Shown here: piece by piece, positions 38,079 to 47,432 of the stretch
Numbering within the stretch: position 1 is the stretch's first letter
Layout: every line of letters begins with the position of its first letter
DNA from: Serratia symbiotica str. 'Cinara cedri'
GTDB taxonomy: Bacteria > Pseudomonadota > Gammaproteobacteria > Enterobacterales > Enterobacteriaceae
Direction of reading: 5' to 3'
Length of the DNA: 64,000 bases
NCBI GenBank assembly: GCA_000238975.1
Contig: CP002295.1
Location: 1,698,766 to 1,762,765 of the forward strand
Position numbers and translations under genes: made by a program
Notes under the pieces: generated by a model
What the model was told of the DNA's origin: nothing
Seen by the model: the letters and a program-made list of their open reading frames with translations, nothing else
The model's database searches: none

Positions 38079-40847
38079 TTAATGTGCTTCATCCCAGTTA
38101 ATACCGATACCTATATCTACCTTAAGTGGTACAGTTAGCTTTATACTATTTTCCATTAGCTGACAAATACGCTGAGTAGATACGTCAAGCACTGATTCGT
38201 GTACGTCAAATACTAATTCATCATGTACTTGTATAATCATATGCACTAATGGTTGCGTTTGTTCCTGTATCCAAGCATCAATTTTAATCATTGCTCGCTT
38301 TATGATGTCTGCGGCAGTACCTTGCATTGGGGCGTTGATTGCTGCACGCTCTGCAGCTTTACGACGTATGTAATTACTAGAAAGAATGTCAGGTAGATAT
38401 AATCTACGACCCTCTAAGGTAGTTACGTATCCTTGTTGAGAGGCTTGTCTACGAGTACGTTCCATATAATCCAGTACTCCAGGATAACGTTTAAAATAAC
38501 GATTAATATAATACTGGGCTTCGCTATTTGGAATGTTAAGCTGACGAGCGAGACCAAAGGCACTCATACCATATATTAACCCAAAATTAATTACCTTGGC
38601 CCTACGGCGTTGCTCATTAGCTACTTTATCTAAAGATATGCCAAATATTTCTGCTGCTGTAGCACGATGAATATCTTTAACTTCAGCAAATGCTTTAAGT
38701 AATTCTGGGTCTTTTGATAAATGAGCCATGACACGCAATTCAATTTGCGAATAGTCTGCAGCAACGATTCGATATCCTTCGGGGGTAATAAAGGCTTGAC
38801 GAATACGACGACCTTCATGATTACGCACTGGAATATTTTGTAAATTAGGATTACTAGAAGAAAGACGACCTGTAGATGTTATCGCTTGATGGTAAGAGGT
38901 ATGTATTCGGCCACTCAATGGATTAATCATAAGAGATAACTTATCAGTATAGGTAGTTTTTAATTTTGCTAAACCACGATACTCTAGAATTATTTTAGGT
39001 AATGGATAATGTAATGCTAGCTTAACTAGAACTTCCTCATTGGTTGATGGTACTCCACCTGGAGTTTTTTTTAGAACTGGTAGATTTTGTTTTTTATAAA
39101 GAATAGCTTGTAGTTGTTTAGGTGATGAAAGATTAAATCTTTCTCCTGCTAATTCATATGCTTGACTCTGCAATTTATCTAATCGCTTAGTTAACTCCTG
39201 AGAGTGAATTGATAAAATATCCGAATCAATCAAAACACCAGTGCGTTCGATATGTGATAAGACTGATATTAATGGTATATCAATCTCATTGAATAGCTTC
39301 AGTAATTCCGATTTTTGTTGTAGTTGCGGCCACATTAATAAATGTAACTGTAATATAATGTCAACTTCTTCTGCTTTAGAAGTTATTTTATGTATTAATG
39401 CGCTATGATTAAATGTTGATTTAATTTTACCCTTTTTAATTTTTTCTTCAAAAGATATAAATTGTTGATGAGTTAAATAACGATTAGCTAAACTAGCTAT
39501 ATCATAATGATTACCAATACTATCTAATACGTAAGATTCTAGTGTAATATCATAAGCAATACCACGTAAGTTAATACCATAACGAGCTAATACGCTCATA
39601 TTAAATTTTAGGTTTTGCCCAACTTTTAAAATTTTTTCATCTTCTAAGAGCGTCTTCAGACTTGCCAGTATTGAGACGCGATCTAACTGTGTTGATTCAT
39701 CTACATCATTATGTACTATTGGTAAATAAGCAGCATTGCCCGGTGCTATAGCAAATGATAAACTAATTACATTAGCGCTAAATATATCTAATTTATCTGT
39801 TTGCATATTAAAAGCAAATACATTCACTTTTTTTAATCTTCGTAGCCAATCATTTAAAACATCTTTATCAGAAATAATGATATAGCCAGTTTTGGGTGAT
39901 ATAACTTCTAACTTTGCAATACTAGACACTTTTACTTTTAGGTTCTTTTTACTTGCTAACCAAGTAGAACCTTTTAAATCCGCTAACCAACTCTTAAATT
40001 CAAAACGTACAAATAACTGATGTAATGTATTAATATCTGGCGTAAATAACTTAAGGTCAGCGTAGGTAACATTTAATGTTACATCAGTTTTAATTTTTGC
40101 TAATTTATAGGAAAGATAGGCTATTTTCTTATACTGTTTTAACTTTTCTGCTGTAGTTTTTGCACCACGAAAGCTCAGCTTAGTTATGTTATCTAAATTA
40201 TTATACAATACATCTAAACCACCAAAAGTCATTAATAAAGTCTGTGCAGTTTTTTTACCAATCCCTGGAACCCCAGGGATATTATCTGAAGTATCACCTA
40301 CTAGCGCTAGTAAATCAATTATTAGCTTTGGAGGAACACCATATTTTTTGAACACTTCTTGAGGACCAAATTCAATATTATTAATAGTATTAATTATAGT
40401 AATTTTTGATGTGACTAATTGTGTCATATCTTTATCTCCAGTCATAATAAGCACTGAATGGTTAGATATTTCAGCGTCTATAGCTAGTGTACCAATAACA
40501 TCATCAGCCTCAACACCAGGTATTACTAATAATGGTAACCCCATAGCTGTAATAATTTGATACAGCGGTTCAATTTGTACACGTAAATCATCAGGCATTG
40601 GTGGACGATGTTCTTTGTACTTAACAAAAAGATCATCACGAAAGGTTTTTCCTTTAGCATCAAATACTACTGCAATATGACTAGGTTTGTATGCTTGTAG
40701 TAAGCGACGTAGCATATTTAAAACACCATATATTGCTCCAATCGGTTCGCCGGCCGAGTTATGTAATGACGGGAGAGCGTAATAAGCACGATAAAGGTAG
40801 GAAGATCCATCAACTAAGATTAATGATTTTTCTGTAATTTGAGACAT
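38079..40847 (-). CDS. polA: DNA polymerase I with a degenerate proofreading site
   Basis: Fills gaps in repair and removes Okazaki primers. The 922-aa product (E. coli 928) has all three domains. The 5'-nuclease (1 to about 290) keeps its acidic residues (VDGSSYLYRAYYA, EADDVIGT, GDKDMTQLV, GDTSDNIPGVPGIGKKTA). The polymerase (about 520-922) keeps DYSQIELRVMAHL, RRAKVINFGLIYGM and HDELVFDV. The 3'-5' exonuclease domain in between has lost its metal ligands. FDTET of E. coli (D355, E357) reads FNMQT (N347, Q349). KYD (D424) reads KFN (N416). YAAED (Y497, D501) reads SKAEE (about 490-494). The fold is still there but proofreading should be abolished. It is convergent with engB and downstream of dsbA. 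Confidence 0.97.
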   Translation of the reverse strand: MSQITEKSLILVDGSSYLYRAYYALPSLHNSAGEPIGAIYGVLNMLRRLLQAYKPSHIAVVFDAKGKTFRDDLFVKYKEHRPPMPDDLRVQIEPLYQIITAMGLPLLVIPGVEADDVIGTLAIDAEISNHSVLIMTGDKDMTQLVTSKITIINTINNIEFGPQEVFKKYGVPPKLIIDLLALVGDTSDNIPGVPGIGKKTAQTLLMTFGGLDVLYNNLDNITKLSFRGAKTTAEKLKQYKKIAYLSYKLAKIKTDVTLNVTYADLKLFTPDINTLHQLFVRFEFKSWLADLKGSTWLASKKNLKVKVSSIAKLEVISPKTGYIIISDKDVLNDWLRRLKKVNVFAFNMQTDKLDIFSANVISLSFAIAPGNAAYLPIVHNDVDESTQLDRVSILASLKTLLEDEKILKVGQNLKFNMSVLARYGINLRGIAYDITLESYVLDSIGNHYDIASLANRYLTHQQFISFEEKIKKGKIKSTFNHSALIHKITSKAEEVDIILQLHLLMWPQLQQKSELLKLFNEIDIPLISVLSHIERTGVLIDSDILSIHSQELTKRLDKLQSQAYELAGERFNLSSPKQLQAILYKKQNLPVLKKTPGGVPSTNEEVLVKLALHYPLPKIILEYRGLAKLKTTYTDKLSLMINPLSGRIHTSYHQAITSTGRLSSSNPNLQNIPVRNHEGRRIRQAFITPEGYRIVAADYSQIELRVMAHLSKDPELLKAFAEVKDIHRATAAEIFGISLDKVANEQRRRAKVINFGLIYGMSAFGLARQLNIPNSEAQYYINRYFKRYPGVLDYMERTRRQASQQGYVTTLEGRRLYLPDILSSNYIRRKAAERAAINAPMQGTAADIIKRAMIKIDAWIQEQTQPLVHMIIQVHDELVFDVHESVLDVSTQRICQLMENSIKLTVPLKVDIGIGINWDEAH

Positions 40848-41303
40848 TATGCTTCTTTATAATAAAAAATATAGATTTTTATTTGTTATGAATAATAATT
40901 TATGATTAGTTATTAATAATTAATCATAAAATTACATATATTATGAATTAAAATTATGTAATAAAACTTAATAAAATTTAATATTATTTCTGTAGAGAAA
41001 TTTTCTATACAGAACTAAAGATTATAGCTATTCATAGCATAGTATGGAACATAAGTGAAATACATTAATTAAATTAATTATCTTTTATTGCATGATAAAT
41101 ACAATAAAAGATAAGCTAAATATAGATATTATTAACATATTTATATATTTATTATTTTAATATAAAATACATAATTTATATAAAGACAAAAATAATCATT
41201 TTCTATCATAAAATCTCTAATACTATAGTTGCTTCTTTTAGGGATATCACTCAATGTGCAATACAGATACATCTGCACAAAAAATCTACAGCATTTATTT
41301 TAT
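40848..41303. other. Non-coding stretch between polA and dsbA
   Basis: In E. coli yihF and yihG lie between dsbA and polA. Nothing of them could be recognised in these 456 bp. A small hairpin (TGTG, CAGAT/ATCTG, CACA, about 41256-41280) lies just behind dsbA but has no downstream T-run on the dsbA strand. Confidence 0.55.
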
Positions 41304-41930
41304 TTACTCTGATTGTTGGCTAAGAAATTTTACTACATCAGAAAACTGTTGAACATAAACATCCATTGAACTACTATCTAGCCCATTATTTTTTATCATA
41401 TATTTTCCATTAACAAACACTGCTGGAACGCTATTTAAGTGTAAATTTTCTGCAGCTTGCTCCTGTTGAAGCACTAAATATTTTACCACAAAGCTATTTA
41501 AAGCAGCGTCATAATCTACTGCATTTACACCTGCTTTTATAAAAATATTACGAATATCATCAGGAGTTTTTACTACTTGGGTTTTCTGTATTGTTTCAAA
41601 CATTAATGGGCTAACCTTATCCTCTACACTTAAGGCGATTGCCACGGCCCAAGCTTGCGTTAGTGGTTTACCTAGCGAACCCAAAAAATTAACATGGTAT
41701 CTAGTAATTTTAGTGTTAGCAGGAAGCATTTTTTTGATATTATCAGACAATTGATAAACTTGCTCAAACTGATAGCAATGTGAACAATAAAAAGAAAAAA
41801 ACTCTAATATTTGCGGGTTACTAGTCAGTGGCTTATCCAGAGATATATACTGATTACCCTCACTGAATTGCAATGCCATTACATTAAATACTATTGTTAT
41901 ATTTAGAAAAATTAACCATATTTTTTTCAT
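41304..41930 (-). CDS. dsbA: Periplasmic thiol:disulfide oxidase DsbA with CSHC active site
   Basis: Introduces disulfide bonds into exported proteins in the periplasm and is re-oxidised by DsbB. The 208-aa precursor has exactly the E. coli length. A signal peptide (MKKIWLIFLNITIVFNVMA) is followed by a thioredoxin fold with FFSFYCSHCYQFE and the cis-proline loop VPAVFVNG. The active site reads C49-S50-H51-C52 where E. coli has CPHC; the serine codon is TCA, one C-to-T step from proline CCA. The dipeptide between the cysteines sets the redox potential in this family, so activity is probably retained but altered. In E. coli dsbA lies upstream of polA in the same orientation, as here. Confidence 0.95.
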   Translation of the reverse strand: MKKIWLIFLNITIVFNVMALQFSEGNQYISLDKPLTSNPQILEFFSFYCSHCYQFEQVYQLSDNIKKMLPANTKITRYHVNFLGSLGKPLTQAWAVAIALSVEDKVSPLMFETIQKTQVVKTPDDIRNIFIKAGVNAVDYDAALNSFVVKYLVLQQEQAAENLHLNSVPAVFVNGKYMIKNNGLDSSSMDVYVQQFSDVVKFLSQQSE

Positions 41931-42683
41931 AATACTAAACTCTCCATTACTTTAAAACTTTAATAAATTACCTTAATTATTAGAAATATTTTTATAACAT
42001 TTTAATATATTTAGTTAACATCCAGAGCATCCTTATTTAAGGTAATCCGATATCAGATGAAGTAAGCTGCAAAAAGCTTTATAAAAAACTAAATAACAGC
42101 GCATAATAATTCAAGTTCAATAATATTATCATATTGCTATATATATTTTTTAAAAAATTATAAACTAATGAATTATATTCATATCTATCAGTTAAGGTTA
42201 AAATATAAAAATAAACTATATAACTTTAATTAATTTAATCATAAATAATTAATAGTCATGTACAATAAAGTAAGTTGCTTAAAATAAAATGAATAAAGAT
42301 ATATATTTATACCCATCAATAACATCAAATAACTTATATTCTAACCATTACGCTGACACATACCTATTATTACCCAAAGATTGAACGATCTTATACTGAT
42401 GTTTAAGTTAAATATATTATAATTGTAATTAGAATGTAATTATGATTAAGGCCCTAAACTTAACCATTGATTAACTTAAGCTTATAAATTACTTAAATTG
42501 TTAATATATACTTTAAAATTTGCTATATATATTACTTAAATACTTTTTATCTTAAGATTTAATCTTAACTTTATCAAGACTAAGGAAAAACAACATAAAC
42601 TAGCTTTATCAGCGATATATTGAGTTAAAAATTATGTACTAAAAGATATTTTTAACGAAAAAACAATATTTTTCAAAATCTTA
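41931..42683. other. 0.75-kb non-coding stretch between murI and dsbA
   Basis: In E. coli srkA (yihE) precedes dsbA. No trace of it could be read here. The dsbA and murI segments are not adjacent in E. coli, so a deletion joins them. No clear promoter or hairpin was identified. Confidence 0.55.
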
Positions 42684-43589
42684 TTAATTATTGTAAATTA
42701 AGCTAAAACCTATTATAGTGATAATACTTCCAATGTTTGAAAACCAAATTTTTTTTAAAATATGTGATAATGCATTAGTATTTTTATCTCGTACCATGCA
42801 ATACGCTCGATTATCCTCTTGAGTTAATAATAAATTTTTCTGTGTTGAAACAACCCAAGCAGTACGATTAGCAATGGCAGTGCCGGAATCTACTAACTTA
42901 GTACCTTTAGGTAACACAAGCGTTAATTCATTTTTTAATAGCGGGAAATGAGTACAGCCTAGCACAACAGTATCTGGAGGCTCTTTCATATTTAACCAAG
43001 GATTAAGAATTTTCTTTAACATCGTTAAAGATACAATCTTGCCATATAACTTAGCTTCTACTAATTCTACTAATTTAGCAGAACCTAACAATTCCATTTT
43101 GCAATTAATTGCAAAGTGTGAAATTAATTTTTGTGTATAATTGGATTGAATAGTGCAACGAGTAGCTAATAAGCCAATAACGCCATTAGTAGTCATTTGT
43201 ACTGCTGGTTTTATAGCAGGCACAACGCCTATAATTGGAAAACTAAAATATTGACGTAATACTGATAAAGAAACAGTACTAGCAGTATTACATGCAATAA
43301 TCACTATTACCTCAGGATGACGTTGTTGAATCGTACTAATAATATCTAAAACACGCGTCAGAATAAAATCTTCAGATTTTTCACCATAAGGAAATGCTAA
43401 ATTATCAATAAGATATATATAATGAAGATTAGGTAAAAGTTGCTTAACTGCCTGATATATAGATAATCCTCCCACTCCGGAATCAAAAATTAATATAGTT
43501 GATCGAGGAATTATATAACTATTAGAGAGCATTTTTGATAGTGAAGTAGTATTCATTGTACTATACAAAATAGCCATTAGCCATCTCAT
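42684..43589 (-). CDS. murI: Glutamate racemase
   Basis: Converts L-glutamate to D-glutamate for peptidoglycan precursors in the cytoplasm. The 301-aa product (E. coli 285) has the pseudosymmetric catalytic cysteines: C100 in IACNTASTVS and C212 in VLGCTHFPLL. It also has FDSGVGGLS (about 35-43), AFPYGEKSE and MKEPPDTVVLG. The first ATG gives about a dozen extra residues. ATGs at 43577, 43556 and 43532 are alternatives, and none has a good Shine-Dalgarno. The C-terminal 30 residues diverge and end in a hydrophobic stretch. Its retention implies that the cell still makes murein. In E. coli btuB lies directly upstream; only about 260 bp separates murI from the trmA remnant here, so btuB has been deleted. 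Confidence 0.95.
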   Translation of the reverse strand: MRWLMAILYSTMNTTSLSKMLSNSYIIPRSTILIFDSGVGGLSIYQAVKQLLPNLHYIYLIDNLAFPYGEKSEDFILTRVLDIISTIQQRHPEVIVIIACNTASTVSLSVLRQYFSFPIIGVVPAIKPAVQMTTNGVIGLLATRCTIQSNYTQKLISHFAINCKMELLGSAKLVELVEAKLYGKIVSLTMLKKILNPWLNMKEPPDTVVLGCTHFPLLKNELTLVLPKGTKLVDSGTAIANRTAWVVSTQKNLLLTQEDNRAYCMVRDKNTNALSHILKKIWFSNIGSIITIIGFSLIYNN

Positions 43590-43852
43590 AATTTATGTTA
43601 AATAAATTTAAATTATACTACTAATTACTATATTTAATACAACAATATACAAAGTAATAATACGTTACCTATTAATTATAGCTAGCACTCACTTTTTAGG
43701 GGTAACCTTCAAATTAATTTTTAATACATAATAAATTCATAATAGTCCATGATTTATCTTATTTCTATACAGAAAAAAAACAAAAAAATAAAATTTATTA
43801 GTTAATATTTTAAAATATATACTGAGCTACTATTTTCTATAAAAATATAATT

Positions 43853-44910
43853 CTTACGTCAGATAACTTATTAATTAAAAATTATAATGATGAACTAGTA
43901 GAAAAAATAAAAAAGCTAAATACTTTATTCATACCACTTACAGCTCCATAATATTAGGTATTTTGATTACTAAAATTTATTACCGTATATGTCATGAATT
44001 TCGTATTCAGTTTGATATATATTAGATATACTGTATTATATTTAATCAGTAGAATAAATATCTATTGTGTATTGATTAATTTTTAGCTATTAATAAGTTA
44101 ATGATTTGTGTAATGACATTGCTAAGTGAGAATATTGAACTTAACTTAGTATTACGTCATAAACTATTTTAGATAAATTATCTATTAACATAATAAAATT
44201 ACTGAATCTATGTTATATTATTAAAATATAAATTTAACTTAGAAAAAACCAACAAAAATAACTGCTGAATAAGTTATATCCTTAATATTTTCACTGATAA
44301 TTTATTTATAGTGAATCAAACATATAGATGTTACTCAATCAAAACTTTGTCGATAAGATTCTATCAATAGTAGAACGTAAAATTATTTACCGACAAGTAG
44401 AAAATTACTCTATTCAACTTAATATAATTATTAATATAAAAATGCTAGAGTAAATATTAACAAACATTACAGACATACAAAGTAATATTCTAGGGCTATA
44501 TTATATTAACTAGTGATTGTTCGATTATATTAACAAATAATTTTGAATATATCTTAACCATCAAAATAAATAAATCTTCTGCTGTAACATCTATTTTATA
44601 CATCTTATATAACTTTTAAAATATTATACGCAAATTTTGCGATTTTATAAAATACATACCAGCTTAAATATTTAATATTATTTGATAAATGTCCATATAC
44701 ATATCACATATAATATGTTGCGTTACTAGCTCAAGAAATCAATTAAAAAATGATTATAAATGTTTTACTTTATCACTAATACATTAATGATTTATATATA
44801 ATATTAAGTAAGAATAAAACACAAAAGATATAGTAATATAATAAAATATATAGATAAGTACGGTATAGGTCATCTCATGATAAATAAGTAAAATATATAG
44901 CATTATAAAT
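43853..44910 (+). pseudogene. trmA: Eroded trmA (tRNA m5U54 methyltransferase)
   Basis: TrmA makes 5-methyluridine at position 54 of tRNAs. Scattered islands on the plus strand follow the E. coli protein in order: LLIKNYNDELVEKIKKLN near the N-terminus (about 43868-43921), KIYYRICHEFRIQFD (about 43972-44016), LVLRHKLF followed by a TAG where the family has Q (44146-44172), KIIYRQVENYSIQLN (from 44379; family MIYRQVENSFTQPN) and NNFEYILTIKINKSSA (about 44537-44582). Stops and frameshifts separate them. Its length (about 1.06 kb) and orientation opposite to murI and fabR agree with the enteric order fabR-yijD-trmA-btuB-murI. Clearly non-functional. The exact ends are approximate. Confidence 0.85.
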
Positions 44911-44914
44911 AATT

Positions 44915-45169
44915 ATACGTTAATAATGTAACATTAAATTATAATTATAAATCTATTGATTTTATATATTATTGAAAATCTGGCAATATACATAATATAC
45001 GATTAATAGTTTTAGTAATAAAATAATAATATATATAATTTTACTAAATAACAGTTTAGTATTTATTAAGTGAATACAATTAATATTAATTAAGTCATAT
45101 AATATTACGTAATGTAAGAAAAGTTAATTTAAGTAATAACGTATTAATATTGCTACCTAATTCTTTCAT
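44915..45169 (-). pseudogene. yijD: Probable yijD remnant
   Basis: An ATG at 45169 on the minus strand, 31 bp past the fabR pseudogene stop, opens MKELGSNINTLLLKL, resembling the MK-(7 residues)-TLLLAL opening of the small membrane protein YijD, which follows fabR in enterics. The frame then breaks and the rest is not readable. The call depends mostly on position and about 15 residues, so it is tentative. Confidence 0.45.
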
Positions 45170-45199
45170 TGTTTTTTAGATTTATGTTTAGATATTAAT

Positions 45200-45820
45200 C
45201 TAAGAACATTTTTCTTGTTCTCTTCGATGTCAATAATAAACTCCTTGAGACATAATTAGTAATTGTAATATTAATCGTGCTTTTAATTGTTGTCTTTGTT
45301 CAGTATCAATATCTAATGCTTCTGCACCAACGCTAAATACAATAATTACCATAGCTTCTGCTTGCGCTTTAGTAAAACTATGCGGCATATCGTTTTTTAA
45401 CTCTAGATAATCTGTAAATTCAGCAATAAAATATTAAATCTCGCGCGCTACTGCAGCGCGAAAGATAGGGGAGGTGCCGAAGCGTTCACGCAATAATAAG
45501 TGAAATGCATTAGGATTGTTACCGATAAACGCCATAAAAATAGAGACAGAGGTAATGATCAAACTGTTACCATTAACTATAGGCTGACGCACTTGACGTA
45601 TTAGCTGAGGTAACATTAACCCACTTTCATCAACTATATTTAATCCTAACTCATCTACGTCACAAAAATGACAATAGAGCGAAATGGGTACAATCCCAGC
45701 TTCACGCGAGACTTTTCGCAAACTTAGACTAACAAAACTACGCTCAGCACTCAGTTGGCTAAACGCAGCTTCGATTAAAGATCGACGTGTCCGCTCTTTT
45801 TATTGTGCTCTGACGCCTAT
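45200..45820 (-). pseudogene. fabR: fabR pseudogene broken only by in-frame stops
   Basis: FabR is a TetR-type repressor of the unsaturated fatty acid genes fabA and fabB. The remnant is readable in one frame for about 207 codons from GVRAQ to REQEK, matching E. coli FabR throughout: [71 protein letters not shown]. There are no frameshifts. The initiator is ATA instead of ATG (45820). Codon 6 (family Q) is TAA, the codon after AREI (family Q) is TAA at 45436-45434, and a family W near the C-terminus is TGA. Each is one transition from the sense codon. The longest open piece (45434-45721) covers only part of the DNA-binding and core domains. The repressor is inactive by inference. Confidence 0.92.
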
Positions 45821-47344
45821 AATATATCTAGAGTAAATTTAATTTTACTAGTTTAGCGCCTTAATATTAATAATATAACACATATTACTATAATAATAGA
45901 TTATTGTAAGTAGTCATAGTACTTACTGAAACTAATTCTAGTTTATCTTAAAATATTATAATTACTACATAATATATTAATACCAATACAATATCATTAT
46001 TGTTTATTTAGCTATTAATAATAAATATATATCTATATATTTTATAAGATAAAACTTTTATATAGTTATTATATATACATAATTACCTATATTAAGAGTA
46101 TAACTAGAAAACTAATTTTATTAGACTTGTGTATTACCTAGATTTAATATTATATATGTAAATAAAAAAATAAGTTATCATGCGTTTATTTATTGTTTTA
46201 AAACTATCTATCATTTATATTAATTATTTTATATACTACGGCTTAACCATCATGCTAATGATATATTAATATTAATTAATTTTTAAACACCATTTATACT
46301 ATTTAGTAATACCTAATACTTAGATTATGGATTTTTAAAGCCATTTGATTTTATTTATCAAAATTATCATGAATGCAATAATAATTAATAAAAAAGTATA
46401 AGTATTTATATAATATTACTTAAAATATTAATTTTTATTAAGTAAAAACTAACACACAAAATAATACCAACCAGTAGTAATTATTAAAATTAATACTCTC
46501 TCATTGTATTTTATATTATGGACCTAGTGATATATAGTGAATCACTCATATAGTATATATTTATAATTTTAGTAATGTATTATGAAGATTATAATTAAAA
46601 TTCTATACTTATAGCAATCCTTTTTTGAAAAACTTACAATATATAACGCTAACTCAAAATATACTTAATATATATAATATCGCTATAAAAGATGTAATTA
46701 TTTTTTATATGAAATGAAGAAATAGAGGTAATAGCGTCTATATTATTTATTAATTATAACTATTAATACATAATTTTATTATGTTATGTTATTCATATAA
46801 ATAATATTAAAAATCATTAGTTATTCCTATAATATACTTAATAGTATCATGTTACTAGTGGTGTTAGCATATTGCTTAGTCATCATGTTTATAATTAAAA
46901 TACATAGAAATTATACATTAACATATCTATAATAATTCAAAAATTTATTCAGCATATATTAATAAAGTATTAAAAGCTGAGTGGCGTGAATATTACTTTT
47001 ATCATGATATTTAATATATACTAATATAATTATATTATCTTTTTAATAAAAGACTAGAAATATATAAATTAATATACTCTTGTTATTTTATAAAAATTTA
47101 ATCTTCTGAATATTACTCATAGCGTTAGATATAATCTATTTGTAAAGGGTAATATATAAAAAATATTATCGTGTATACTTTATTGTTTTAATCATATTTT
47201 TTATAAGAATAGCAATATTTTTACTAGCATAAATACAGAATATTGCTATTTATCAACTGTTGTATATATTATTTAATCATTAGGGTTTATAAACATTTTA
47301 AAATATACGTTAATATTTATTTTAACTAAAATATAATGTTAATA

Positions 47345-47432
47345 GTTTTCTTGTTTTCTTGTTTTCTTGTTTTCTTGTTTTTTTGTTTTCTTGTTTTCTT
47401 GTTTTCTTGTTTTCTTGTTTTCTTGTTTTCTT
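47345..47432. repeat. 11 x 8-bp tandem repeat (GTTTTCTT)
   Basis: Eleven head-to-tail octamers GTTTTCTT, all identical except unit 5 (GTTTTTTT at 47377-47384). One strand consists almost purely of T, C and G, the other of A and G with C. Slippage at such arrays makes copy number unstable. It creates a spurious low-complexity reading frame that I do not regard as a gene. Confidence 0.95.

Noticed and set aside
41256..41281. Terminator hairpin behind dsbA
   Set aside because: Short stem with a bulge, and the T-run precedes rather than follows it on the dsbA strand.
45200..45820. UGA read as tryptophan (recoded genetic code), suggested by TGA at a Trp position in fabR
   Set aside because: TGA is used as a normal stop in holC and lptF, and fabR also has TAA stops and lacks an ATG. 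It is an ordinary pseudogene.
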